From contig NC_092523.1 in the NCBI RefSeq assembly GCF_037038585.1, forward strand, positions 30,598,501-30,662,500: 64,000 nt of DNA, read 5' to 3'. This DNA is from Patagioenas fasciata (Eukaryota; Chordata; Aves; Columbiformes; Columbidae). The translations under genes were made by a program, and so were the position numbers. Shown here one piece after another: positions 12,676 to 24,700 of the stretch; position 1 is the first letter of the stretch; each line of letters begins with the position of its first letter. Below the pieces are notes generated by a model that made no database searches, was not told the origin of the DNA, and saw only the letters and a list, made by a program, of their open reading frames with translations.

Positions 12676-12730
12676 AGAATCACAGAATATTAGGGACTGG
12701 AAGGGACCTCGAAATATCAAACTCTGACAT
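12676..12730 (-). mobile_element. CR1 LINE 3'-end fragment
   Basis: The sequence reads like the reverse complement of a CR1 3' end: AGAATCACAGAAT, then GACTGGAAGGGACCTC, matching the family's 'agaatcatagaat ... ggttggaagggacct' terminus. Only about 55 bases are left, and similarity fades after ACTCTGAC. It is the remnant of a very short 5'-truncated insertion on the minus strand. Confidence 0.75.
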
Positions 12731-15100
12731 GATGACCAGAGTGTATTCTATCTATCTACTTTGAAACAGGTATACCCTGTTCAGTTGACATCTGCCATTG
12801 TTTCTATTAGTGAGCAGCTCAGAAGACCACTAGTTCATTTTTAAATGAGGATGCAGTAACCAATATCTAAATTTGGAGCTGAATGTGTATAACTGTATTT
12901 CAGCTGAGTAACACTATCAGAACAGAAGGCAGGGAGGGAGGAGGCAGTCTCATCAGATTTTAACTACCAGTGGCTATGTCTATTTTATCAACAAGGTGGC
13001 TCAGAAAGAGTGAATTTATACAGCAAAATAAATTGTGACAATGTTCTGATGCATCTCGAGGTGGTGTTTATTTGACCTTGGTCTACCTGTGTCTCATGAA
13101 CTAAATAGGTCCACACCAGGGGTTGGAGGTCACTGGTTCACTATCAAGGTGCGTCTTCTGGCTTAGTTTCATCTGAAAGCCATTCAGTTCACATGCTCCA
13201 AGACTGTGTGGAGATATGAACCAAAGGGCAGTGCTGGTAGAACCTATTTAAAAGGATATGCCTGCCCCAGGGTAAAATGTCAATAAAAACACACTCACCT
13301 TTATTGATCTTAGCATCTAAACCAACTTTTTAGAATTTTAAAAGAAGAGGAGCAATATATATTGCTAATCAGAGTTTAATTCTTTGAGAGTTATTGTGAA
13401 TTCTGCTACACATGTAGACATGTCACAGCTCAAAATATTTAAAAGTTAGGGCAAACAGTTCAACAAAATAAGCTGGAAAATGTCAGAATGACCCAAAAAA
13501 TGGCAAAGGAGGAGTACAGATTATCTGTAACAAATCAGAGGAAGATGGCTAAGGGAGTCTGTTACTTCATGTATAGATGGATAATCTAAGCAAGATTGTG
13601 TAAGAATTTAACTGAATGACAGAAAATTCTTAATGGACCATGGACAGGAAAACTATTAGGTATAGATAGGCTAGAAATACAGACAGGCAGTAATACATTA
13701 ATTTTAGAAAAGTGTAGGCTAGTGGGGAAGATGGCTAAAAGGAAATACGTACAATTAAAGGAAATTTGAGATGCGTGATATTCACTATGGTCATAAAATG
13801 AGCTAAGATATTGCCATGCAATATCAAAGTATAAAATGATTTTTTAATCATGTTAAAAGAAGACATCAGATCTGAGCTGTGTTTCAGTTTTTATTCTTGC
13901 ATTAGTTAAATAACACTCCTTGTAGAACAATGCACTCAGTTTTGGTCTGGACCTCTCCATACCCAAAAGATGCTGCAAAGTCATCCACAAAATCCAGTTT
14001 GCTGGGATACCAGCAGTAGCTCTTAGTTCTGTTCTGGGAGACACCCATACGTTCAGGGAAAAGCTGCTGAGCTGCCGTGGCTACTGTACCATTATCTGAT
14101 GCTCATGTTGAGAGCTCTACACTGCGTCTCAGGCAAGCTCCTCTTGTGTTCCCAGACACGGGTCTGTGTTTGGAGACATGTTACTGCCCAAATGATACCT
14201 GCCCTTGTAGACATATTTCCCTTTCAGCCCAGACATATTCTCTCTCCCCTTGCAGGAGAAACTTTTTTTGCGGAGACATCTAGAGGAATCACAGGCCTGC
14301 AGATACATCTGTACAGGCCCCAGCTGGTGAATCTCTGATGTTGGTCAACATGACTACATTAGATTAAGTTATGGGGAAAACTGTGAAACCAAACAGTTAA
14401 ACTGGAGCACTGGGAATGACATTAAAGGGAAAAGATTTTAATGGTGAGATTTACAAACTGGCAAAGATAATGTTTTCAAAGAAAATGGCAAAACGTTTTG
14501 CTACTCTGTTTGAAAATGTACTGGAAAATCTTCTGAAAACAAATATCTTTAGCTGGCGGATGGTCTGTTTTCCCTTCTGTATGTCACCTTTACAATTCAC
14601 AGTTAGCTCTGTACAGGTACTACAACAAAATGCATGCAAAAATAAGCAGCATCTAGGTAAAATTTATGATGCAGCTCTATCTCGGCTTCACCGTGTCTGG
14701 AAACTTAAGGAAGACCACCAGCAGGCACAGGTTCACAGATTTTGTATTTGAATAGTACTCATGGTGATCACAGTCACAGTACAGTCAATATTCCAGCTGT
14801 CTTCCAGAGTTGTTCAGTATTTCCTGTTCAATGGCTGAGATTGAAAGGCCTAAAGAAATAGTTATGGTCAAAAGGTAAACTGGATGGGTCAACAAATATG
14901 TGTGCTGGGCTAAAAATAATATGATGGGATTCTGAAAGAGAGGGCCCTGCTGCTGACAAGAGAGGAATGCAGCAGCCAGCGTTCGAGGAGAAAGGTGACA
15001 GTACACCCTCAGGAAAGAGGCGGCAGCACACGTGCGGAACAGCATGCATGCCCAGGGTAGAGTCTCTGTGGAATTTCAGAGGCAAATATTTCTGGGGCCA
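12731..15100. other. Unique DNA, no supported gene
   Basis: The stretch at 13060-13300 contains a TATTTAAAAGG box and, about 40 bases later, AATAAAAAC. I considered an LTR but found no paired copy or TG...CA ends. A strong minus-strand donor (AATAAAG then GTGAGTGT) lies at 13298-13303, without a good acceptor. Frames at 14077-14338 and 14416-14751 have no recognisable domain. Confidence 0.5.
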
Positions 15101-15285
15101 GATCCCCACCTGCCCTTCCAGCCGTCCTAGAGCCGGGCTGAGCCCCGTCCTCCCAGTGCTGCCCCCCAGCCATGGCCAGCCCTGCTGCCGCTTCTCCCTG
15201 GGCAGCAGCTTCCCTGTTCCCCGGGCCTCACCTGCCTCTGCACTGCAGCCACCAACTTCTCCCACTTCTCTTTTCAGAAATGTCT
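15101..15285. other. GC-rich patch with minus-strand donor at 15232
   Basis: This patch is strikingly rich in C and G compared with the AT-rich DNA on both sides, with several CpGs (for example CCGTCC, GCCGGGC, CCCCGGG). On the minus strand GCAGAGGCAG then GTGAGGCC gives a near-ideal 5' splice site after base 15232. A TATA-like TTTATAAG on the minus strand lies near 15339-15347. A short minus-strand first exon (about 15232-15315) followed by a GC-rich intron start would fit, and the donor would be phase-compatible with the candidate at 11774-11806. A 180-codon minus-strand frame (14828-15370) spans the patch but has no known domain. Evidence for transcription is absent. Confidence 0.2.
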
Positions 15286-18200
15286 TGTTAATATAGCAAA
15301 GCTGTGTCTCTCCAACCTTCCTCTTGAGGCTTGATCTACTTATAAAGTACTGCACATTGTACTTAACCATATCGTTCTTAAACCAGCCATGGGCAGAAGG
15401 TAGAGGCTAATTCCTTATAACCTTAGCACTCCTCAGCAGTTCCAGCTGATGGATCTAAGCTTGCCAAACATATCTGTTTTCTGTCCTTTAGTGGTTCTGC
15501 CCATACTTCGATCTGCAAAGATAACATTAAATATCCTTTTTCCTCTCTAAGGCAAAGAGCAGACAGATTGCATCAGGTCCCAGGATGGTCAAGAATGGTG
15601 ATCTCATTTTCAGTTCTGGCAACATCGAGCTACTAGGAAGTAAACAATTATGCAAGTCTCACTCTCTTCAGGCTTGTTCAAAATGCATCAACTTCCCTTC
15701 TGAGTGTTTACGAATGTGCAAATTCTTATGTTTATCTCTGGTTCATCTATGTGATTCTGGCCCCTTGAGTCTGGAAGGATGTATGCATTCAAAACACGCA
15801 TAGCCAGTCAAAGACACATCATTTTTCAAAAATGCTGTCAGTTTGAGGTTTGTTGTGACTTCCATAATGGCTGTAACAAATGGTATGGCAAATTCAGACC
15901 ATCTTCACTGGGTGGTCTATGCAGCTTGCTTGATCTGATGCATGCGGCCATCTTTGCCCTTGTTACAGAAACAGAAAGGTAATGCCATAGCTCTCCAGAG
16001 GTATTACAAAATGAAAGAGTGATTTGAAATCAGAATCGCATGTGTCACTGTTTCATCTCTCAGCAAATGTCTCTAACTGCTATCTAGGAGACCAAACTGG
16101 GAAAGAAGTCCTTTGAATTTTGGCTTTGTCATGTGTTGCTTTCCAAAAGAAAATCTGGTACTGCAATATCTACAGTATGTGAGACATCTGCTACATGTCA
16201 GATCTTTAGACAAGAAGCAGCCACCAATCAGAACAGAATATAAAGATTTAGAGAAATTCCTACAGAAAGACAGGCAAATAAAATGTACTTTGTTGAAACA
16301 GAAAAGTTTCAATAGAAGCTTGACAAATTTCAACACAATGCTTGATATGACAAAGCTACATCTTTATGCAATTTGATTTGGTTAGAAAAAACCCCCAACT
16401 CTGTTATTCCATCAGATAAGGTAAAAATATTCAGAAGTTTCATTTAGCACATAGATGTCCTTTGTAAAGGTGCATCTGGGCAATTTGTTTGTCCCATGGA
16501 CTACTTCCCAGTGCTTAGCTTTCCCCATGCCTCTTCAGGGAGCAGCCCTGGGAGGAGTCTGCAGGTAGAAGGACTTGACCTTACAGTGGCAGCCACACTC
16601 TGTCGTCATCATTTCCTCCCTCCCATCATGGGAGGAAGAGGAATGGGTATGTAACACTGTGGTACTTCCAAAGAGACACTTCAATGAAAACATCCTTCCA
16701 TAACAAGTTTTGCTTTTTTGTTCCAAATTGAGAATAAAAACTTTAGAAGGACATTATTTTTCTCATTTCTTGTACTAGGAGTGAAAATTGACATGTTATG
16801 GAAGTCCAGACCTTCAGAGTGGGAAGGCAGGCAGGGTAGGGGTTATAGTGAAGAAGACTATTCTTTCTTCCCACGTTTTGACCTCCTACTTACATGGTAC
16901 TGAATGAGAACATTAGGATTCTTTCTTTTGTCAAGTGTCACTGCATGATAAAGATAAAAGAAAGTAAAAAAGAAGATCAGTCATGGACGGAAGAAAGTAT
17001 AGAATGGGTTGGGAGTCTTCCCAGCCCATAGACCGAATTTGTCTGCTCTTTGGTGTATCATGCCCTGAACTTCCTGAGCTTCCTCCATGGATGGGAAGAA
17101 TGCACTTGCTTGCTGTCCCTGCATGGTCTGCTTCCCCACAGTAGCAGAAGTAGGACGAAGCGCCAAGGGCTAACCTCCTTTCTCCTGGGTACAGTCATTG
17201 CCTCTCTGCACACCACTTTTGTAAGCTGTGCAGACCCTGTACCCTCATGCCGTGGTGCAGACCTGTATTTTTGAACAAGTGTGTTTAAGTAGTTGGAAGG
17301 AAAATGCACAAAATCCACATTCCCTAAAAGCTGCCCATGATGCCGGTCACAATGACTGCTGTTGCTTTCGTGGACTTTTCCATACCTAAATATTGGAGAC
17401 ATCTTTTGGTGAAATATTGAGAAGATCTTGTCAAAATATCTACCTTAATTGCATTTTGTTGTGTGATAAATAACATGGTTTGCGTTTATGTAAACTGAGT
17501 AGAGCAGCCTTCTGTTATACATGTATGAGTTTCAAATTAAACATGATCCAAAATAAATCCTGACAACATTTGGTAAACCTCATGGTGTGATTATGGCCCT
17601 ACTTTGCAAATAGTCTCATAGCTTAATTGGAGTTCTATGCACTTCAAAGTGTAAGCTTATCTGTCTGTTTCTGAACTGCTGTCTCACTATCACTGTATGG
17701 TCCAAAAATAATAAATAAACCAACATGAGAAAGTAGAAACCATTTCTAACTGCAACCATAAATACAAAATAAGAAGAAGTAACTGAATGACATGAAAGAA
17801 GATATATTTCCAGTTTCAGTAATAAACTACCTTTACATTACTAGAATATCGAGTCTTACCCCTGCTGCCAACTGTTTTCTGAAATACTGTATATTAATGA
17901 GAAAAAATGGGACATTTGGTGAACACTAGTGACAGAGTTTAAAATTCAAATGAGAAAGTAGGTGTTAATACTTCAGTCCGTTTAGCCATATATGAGGCAT
18001 CTGCCTAGAGAAGTTTATGGAAGTATTAATCTATAGGGGTGTCCAAACACTTATAAATACCTAATGTGAGCTGTAGAACTTTTGCAGTTGTAACTCTTTC
18101 ACACAGAATAGTTGATGGCAATAGGCTGTGAACTAGGATTAGTTTTCAGCATTAGCCATCTCTCATGCTTTACCACAGCACAATAGTGTTAAACAACACT

Positions 18201-18420
18201 GTTTCTTTTTCCTTCACAGCGACCTGGCAGGCAAATGGCTCATATTGAGATATCTTTTTGTCAGCTGAGTAAAACATTACAGTTTGAGTGGCCCCAGCAG
18301 TAGAATTAGGGCAGAATGAATAAAATTTCACAGAATAATATACGTTACTTAAGGTACTTATTTTTTTCCATGCAAATGCAGCTCTATGCAAAATCACAAT
18401 AAAAGAAAATTGCAGACTCC
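15286..18420. other. Unique DNA, no supported gene
   Basis: The plus strand has a polypyrimidine tract ending in TCTTTTCAG at 15283, but the frames behind it close within about 20 codons. Frames of 60-114 codons at 15585-15982, 16073-16376 and 16981-17402 overlap on opposite strands and show no motifs. No interspersed repeat was recognised. Confidence 0.5.
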
Positions 18421-18467
18421 ACAAAACAAACAAACAAACAAACAAAAAACCAAACCAAACAAAACCC
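18421..18467. repeat. (CAAA)n microsatellite, degenerate 3' side
   Basis: Five or so clean CAAA units are followed by diverged CCAAA and CAAAA units and a C-rich end. On the minus strand it generates a spurious FVWFGFLFVCLF-type reading frame at 18170-18502, which I reject as coding. Confidence 0.9.
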
Positions 18468-20168
18468 CAAACAGCCCAACACTTCCCAAACCCCCTATTC
18501 AAATTCTGTCTCTATAATCTTCTTTCATAATTAGCAATTTTCCTTCCTTGTCTTCTGTTTTTTTTTCTCCCACTGACTCTCTCCTTCCCTCTTTCCTGTT
18601 TATGTCTACCCTGTCACACTAAGATGGGAAGTTCCTCAGGTTAAAAGTCTTCCTCTTTAGATACACCTTATACAAAATTGTAAAAAAAAAAAAAGGATGA
18701 TAAAGCAACACATTTTTTGAGCTTGTCTGCAATGAACAATATGAATGCCCATTGTGAATAAAACTAATTTTCTTGTAAATCATGAATTTAAAACAATCTA
18801 GTGGTAGCTGGTATCTGTGTACGGAGCAGTGAGCAAAATGTGAGTGTGGGGAGTGTTATGTGAGTTGGAGTCATCTAAGTCAGAGGGTGAGCAGGAAGAT
18901 AAGTCAGAGTACAGACTGAGATCATTCTGAAAAGAGGGATCAAAGAGCAGCAAGAAATTTTACACCAAAGAAGAAGTCCCAGTGCTTGCAGTGTAAGATG
19001 GAAAAAGCTCATTCCTGAGAAGATTTAGTGAGGTTTAGGGGGCTCGTGTAAGTCATCTTCATTAATAATGCTCTGTCTAATGTATGCTTTATTAAGTGAG
19101 GTAAAGAGGCTGAGCTGTCCTCCTCCCTTCTCATCTCTACTGCTGCCATTGCAGCACTGTGAAACACAAACTCTACAAGTTTGTTTGCCATGGTGAAGAC
19201 AAGGAGGATGTAACACTCTGAATTGATGGTTTATGGCTTCAGTGGTGGAGAAAACAAGAGAAAAACTGGAATTTTAGCAGGAAGCAATGACATATGAAGT
19301 AGGACGCAAAACGAATAGAAACTTTTGCATAGGTATTAGAACAGACCCTCAGTAGATTTCAAGATTTCACTAATTAAAGCACTGCTGGACAGTTTGTGAA
19401 TGATAACTTGTCCTTGCTCCATTTTTGTGCAAATGTTTATTTGTGTAGTTAGACTGGGGATTTATTTTTAACACCACCCAACTTCCTCAGACTCCTGGTT
19501 TCAGTTTCTGATATCTGCCGTACTTTAACTGTTAGTCCTGGAATTGTGACATAACTTCTTTGAGGTGCCCTATTTCTGTGTTCATTTCAAATCCAATTCT
19601 TTGGGGGAAATGAATGAAAGGAAATGTCATTTTCCTGATGCTGAAAAATGCTAGCAAGTTTTCCTCGAACCATTGATAATGATTTGGTATAGGTATTTCC
19701 TCTTTCATAGACTTATTCCTTTTTTATTCTTTCTGAAAGTCCATTTGTTGCAGCCATTGACAAGGCTCTGAGAAACTCTTTTTCACAGTAGTTTAGCAGC
19801 ATAGGATCCTAACGACCAACAGTCCAGAAGATATTTTCTCATCTGGGGTAGGTGCAGCCTGGGAAGTCTTTGCAAACACAGCTCTGGGATGCTGCAAGCC
19901 CTGCAGCAGGCTTCATTGACAAGAGAGATGGTCTTGTCTGGGCTTTTTTTACTGACCCCACTGCTTCATCTCACTACTGGGTGGAAGACAGTCCCTCATC
20001 AAATGTAATAAGGAATGAGAAAGTTGTGCAGGGCTTGGGAGGGACTTTGGTATACACAGCTTTGTGAAGCAGAGGATCCATCTACTATGGATTTAATGCC
20101 TCCTTTTTGGCAATTAAAATTCAGCTATTACATAGCTAGATAGAACGTTGCTCATATACTACCTTGAT
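18468..20168. other. Unique DNA, no supported gene
   Basis: It contains a T run (about 18559-18566) and an A run (about 18681-18693). No gene or interspersed repeat was recognised; the frames near 19009-19216 and 19852-20067 look like chance. Confidence 0.55.
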
Positions 20169-20202
20169 GGAACGGAATAAACGTTGGAATGGAATAAACA
20201 TC
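20169..20202. repeat. Two tandem 17-bp units just upstream of a CR1
   Basis: The unit GGAACGGAATAAACGTT (20169-20185) is followed directly by GGAATGGAATAAACATC (20186-20202), with three differences. It lies about 50 bases before the 5' end of the CR1 copy. Confidence 0.75.
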
Positions 20203-20251
20203 ACTTTAAACAATTGTTTTGCTCTGAACAGAAGAGCATGCACTCTTGGGG

Positions 20252-21120
20252 TCTTTGCTATTGACATTCTTGAGGGCAGAGAGGCTCTGCAGGGGGATCT
20301 GGACAAATTGTAGAACTGGGCAATCACCAACCGCATGAAGTTTAATAAGATTAAGTCCTGTATTTTGCACCTGGGACACGGCAACCCTGGCTGTACATAC
20401 AGACTGAGGAGTGAGATGCTGGAAAGCAGCTCCACAGAGAGGGATCTGGGGGTTCTGGTTGATGGCAAGTTGAACATGAGCCAACAGTGTGCCCTGGCAA
20501 CCAAGAGGGCCACCCGTGTCCTGGGTGCATCCAGCACAGCATTGCCAGCCGGGCAGGGAAGTGATTGTCCCGCTCTCCTCTGCACTGGTGCAGCCTCACC
20601 TGGAGGACTGTGTGCAGTTCTGGGCGCCACAGAATATAAAAAGATATTAAGCTACTCAAAATTGTCCAGAAGAGAGCTACGAAGTTGGTGAAGGGTTTGG
20701 AGAGGAAGTCTTACGAGGAGCGGCTGAAGTCCCTTGGTTTGTTCAGCGTGGAGAAGAGGAGACTAAGGGGAGGCCTCATCATGGTCTACAGCTTCCTCAC
20801 AAGGGGAGGAGGAAGGGCAGGCGCTGATCTCTTCGGCAACCAATGACAGAACCCAAGGGAATGGCAGGAAGATGTGCCAGGGGAGGTTCAAGTTGGACAT
20901 TAGGAAAAGGTTCTTCACCCAGAGGGTGGTGGAGCACTGGAACAGGCTTCCCAGAGAGGTGTCACAGCCCCAAACCTGACAGTGTTCAAGAAGAGACTGG
21001 ACAATGCCCTCAGACACATGGTGTGAACTGTGGGGTTGTCATATGCAGGGACAACAGTTGGACTTCATGATCCTTGTGGGTCCCTCCCATCTCAGGACAT
21101 TTTATGATTCTATGATTCTG
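20252..21120 (+). mobile_element. CR1 LINE, 5'-truncated, plus strand
   Basis: CR1 is a non-LTR retrotransposon that encodes a reverse transcriptase and ends in short octamer-like repeats. This copy starts inside the reverse-transcriptase frame just past the catalytic motif region (TTGACATTCTTGAGGGCAGA onwards, the family's 'VDILEGREAL' stretch). It continues through the C-terminal RT part ([16 protein letters not shown]), the NWL-less tail and the 3' untranslated region (TTGGACTTCATGATCCTTGTGGG), and ends in TATGATTCTATGATTCTG. The reading frame is broken into pieces by stops and indels, so it cannot make protein. A stretch that should separate TTTGC(T/A) from the ATTGACATTC part seems deleted at the left edge. 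The fairly good match suggests a mid-aged insertion. Confidence 0.93.
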
Positions 21121-24100
21121 CTGCAGATTTTTTTTTTTAATTGGCTACAATTACATATAAATATATAATTTTTAAATAAAAAAGAGAAACTGAGATACTT
21201 CCGTAAGTGTTGCATGCTGCTTTGTAGGATGTCTTTCTTCTGGAGTTTATGATTTCAATTGAAGTCTTGCAGTAATGGCTGATTTTAAGTTCTAATGCCT
21301 GATCTTTCAGAGATAAAGAATCTAATGTTTCACTTCACCTTTTGTAAGGTTAATGCGTCACAGATGCAGGTTAAAGCTTTATGGGGAGTGTCAAACATAA
21401 TTATCCTGAAGATTAAAGCAGTCATCATATCAACTGAAAGATACATTCTGTTATCCATAATAAAGCCTTTGTGAATAATGAATGTACACAGCATACCTTA
21501 AACACTTACGCAGGAAATCTAAAACTCCAGCTGAAGTTATTCTTATATGTTAATGTTTCATATTTACTCCATGAAGCTAGCAACAGTATTAAATGAGCTT
21601 TTAATGAGACACTCTGGTTTGCTATTCTAGGAATTGGATTGCTTAACATCTTTACTTAATTTAGTTCGCAGCTAATCAGCCAGAATTACTTCTCCATACA
21701 CTTAATTGTTCCTGCTGGCATTTGATTTTAGACATCGCATATCTGCCATCTGAAGCATCACTACACTGCACAGAAAATCTTCACTTAGGGTCAGGTCGCT
21801 ACAAAGGTATTGATGATTGGCTGGGAAAGAACTGTGAGCTTGGACTACCTGGTTTCAGAACCAGAAGGCTGATAGGATACAGCAGTACTTAGCCTAACTT
21901 TTAGGTCTTAGGATTATCTACTGGTTGGCAAATTCCCCTAATTTACTTTAGGAGGACATTTTATTATTATATGTTCACTCAGGTTCAATGCAAGATATTA
22001 GTGGCTCTGGAATAATCAAAATTAGGCCTGGAAAAAACATGAATATCTAAAACAGCATCAGCAACACATACACAGAGAAGTTGCTTACAGATCTTCATGT
22101 ATAGTAGAAGCAAGTAAGTACAAGTGTTTCTTTAAGTACTTCATAACGGAAGGGGTGAAGGAAACAATTAAAGAGCTGGTGAAATAATGGAGAAATTATT
22201 TAATATTTATGAGTAGATGATGTAGAAACTCCTATAAAAATATGGTAATTGCAAGAAGGGACTAAAACACTCCCCAAAGAGTTTGAGGAAGGAAACAAAC
22301 AAGAAGACAGAGCACGCATCTGAGATTGACAGGTTAAAGTAATATTTTAAAGGTATATTTAGTAAAAATAAAGTATTGGAGTAATGATTAAAGGATGTAT
22401 ATCTCAAATGTTTGACTGAAAACTGTGGCAAAATGTACAGCATTTCTTCTTTACTCTTCCTGATGTTTTAATCATAATATTATCTATTTTGCTCACCTAT
22501 ATAACAGAAGAAAAACAACTATTATTTACATTCTCAGTATTTCCATAAAGAACAACCAGATATACTCTGTTTGGCACAAATGCATCTGCTCTCAAATGCA
22601 GCACGTAGATTTACCCTCTCTGGTATTACGAAGATGTCAACAAGTTCTGAAAGAATTCAGATAACAGCAACATTAATGATTAAGGGCTTGAGAGTTTGAT
22701 TTACGAGGAAAGATTAAAACATGTTCAGCTTAGCCAAATGACAGCTAATAATGCAAAGGGAGAGTAATGATAACAGCCCACAAGTATTTAAAGTGCGAGC
22801 ATACCAAGAAAAGAGTGGCAGTGTTTAAGGTGGTACAAGGTTTCAAAACACTGACCTGATACTGAATAGAGTGTTATGTTTGTGTGTTTCTGTATGTTTT
22901 TCCTCCACACTAGGACTAATTAATCTGTGGAGCTTATATAAGGACAAAATAAAATATGTGAGTATAAATCAAGGAAAAAAAGGTGCAAATGTAAACCAGA
23001 AGGATACATTTATCAGCAATGACACAAGTCCTCAATATAGTATAAGTAAGATCAAAATTGAAATAGCAAGGTTTAATGACTGATGAGTAGAATACGATAC
23101 TATAGGAAGAATATATCAGTATCATAGTTTGTATCCTCTTTAGAAATAACCAACCCTGAAAGTAGGTTTGCTTTGCTCAGAAAGTTTAGCAGTCCCTTGA
23201 TAACCTGCTACCTCTTCCCAGTGAAGAAGGACCTGCTGCCAGATCTAAAATTTGTCATACCAAACTTAAGCCTTATGACTGGAACTTGGTCTTCTGATTC
23301 ACAAGCTATAAATGTGATTCTGTATTCCTTTACGTCGAGTGTTAAATGCAGAAATACAGCAGAAATGGACAAGATGAAGGAAATACCAGGGGAGGGGGGA
23401 GAAATGGGAGAGGTTGGAAGAAGCGTCAAATATACACCTGTGCTAGAGACTACCCTGAGTGCTCAGGTCAGTAAATCTCAGCTGAGAGTTTACAGGTTGT
23501 GAATTTCATTATTCCTGGCAGGTTTTCTGAATATCTTTCCTAGGATATTTGTATCACAGAACATTTAACTTGATAACAGAGCTCTTATCAAATGCTTATG
23601 ACTGTCACAACTGACAGTCCATCCATAGCACTGAGAAGAAAGCTGTAAGGGTCTTCACCAAGCTCCTCTGTCAAAAAGTGTCTTTCTCAAACTCAAGCCA
23701 CTGTGCTGCACACAAAATCTCTGATCATCTGCAAACTCCAGAAGAACCTCTTGTCAGGTTTGCATTTTCATTGGTTGTTTTCCAATTATTAGTATTCAGT
23801 GGGAGCAGCAAGTCTAAATCCCTCACAAATGTTAAAAAATTCCACTTCAAGTTAATGCCTCCAAGGCACCCTTAGTGTGTAGGGTATTTCACAGGGCTGG
23901 GTTAGCTATGCTTGATGGAGAGCGGCAGAAGCTTGGAGACATCATAAATAAAGGGCTGAAACACAGTGATTCTGCCATGCTAAAGAGCACTACTGTAAAA
24001 TTTTCTGGGAAAGGGTAGGCCTCACGTCTATTTTACAAAAATTCATCACCAAGTTTACCAAATTGCTATGTTTGCACAATGTCTACTGGGCATTTGCTTC

Positions 24101-24700
24101 CTCCTGGCCCTCTGATCCTTAGGAACAGATAGAAAGGGGCTGCACCAGCCCTAGTTTTGTTGCTTCTTTCATGTGACTGATATGACATTTCCAGGACAAC
24201 AGTGGTCCTGATTTGCCTCACTTGTCTCTTCCCAGGCTCAATCCAAAGCAGAATCTCCACAAAGTTCATGTCATGAACATGGAAGTCTTTAGTTCAGTTC
24301 TCACTTCGTTTTAAAAACTGGAGAAAGAACATAACAAGATGTGAGGACTTGAGACCATGAAATGACAGAGCCACCAGCAGATGAAAGAAGTTCAATCAAA
24401 CATCATCATTGGACTTTCATCTTATAATTTTATATTGACAGACAAGCAGATAATTTCCCTTTCTTCCTATATGCCATATATGAACTAAATTCCAGTGTTT
24501 CATGAAATCAGGGGAACCAGATAGCCTTTGTAAATCTATTGGTGAACTAACTCACCTATAAGGGCATATATAATTCTCAAAATACTTTATTTCATCTGAA
24601 ATAAGGGCACTGTACAGGCTAAAGGAAGGATGAAAGCAGAGAATATTGTTTAAGGAACATTGTGATGACTCTGGATGTTTTAACGCCTGAATGAGTTATA
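21121..24700. other. Unique AT-rich DNA between two CR1 copies
   Basis: A T run (21128-21136) and an ATATAAATATATAATTTTTAAATAAA patch follow the first CR1. The stretch 21600-21790 has clustered homeodomain-type TAATT sites and looks like conserved non-coding DNA, by eye only. A 109-codon plus-strand frame at 23173-23502 has no recognisable domain. Confidence 0.5.

Noticed and set aside
13060..13300. Possible solo LTR (TATTTAAAAGG followed by AATAAAAAC)
   Set aside because: No TG...CA ends, no target duplication, no second copy and no primer-binding site were found; the two signals are common in AT-rich DNA.
13885..13990. Possible ancient CR1 fragment on the plus strand (GCACTCAGTTTTGGTCTGG)
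   Set aside because: Only a loose likeness to the CR1 'cagttctggtc' stretch, without supporting landmarks before or after.
14828..15370. 180-codon minus-strand frame as a protein gene
   Set aside because: It is the longest frame in the window, but it lies across a GC-rich patch that lowers stop frequency. It has no recognisable domain, contains a strong internal splice donor, and overlaps a 109-codon frame on the other strand.
18170..18502. 110-codon minus-strand frame with a hydrophobic start
   Set aside because: The membrane-like N-terminus is the translation of the CAAA microsatellite, not a gene.
20335..20691. 118-codon frame as a host gene
   Set aside because: It is the broken reverse-transcriptase frame of a CR1 copy; the other frames over 20136-21070 are its shadows.
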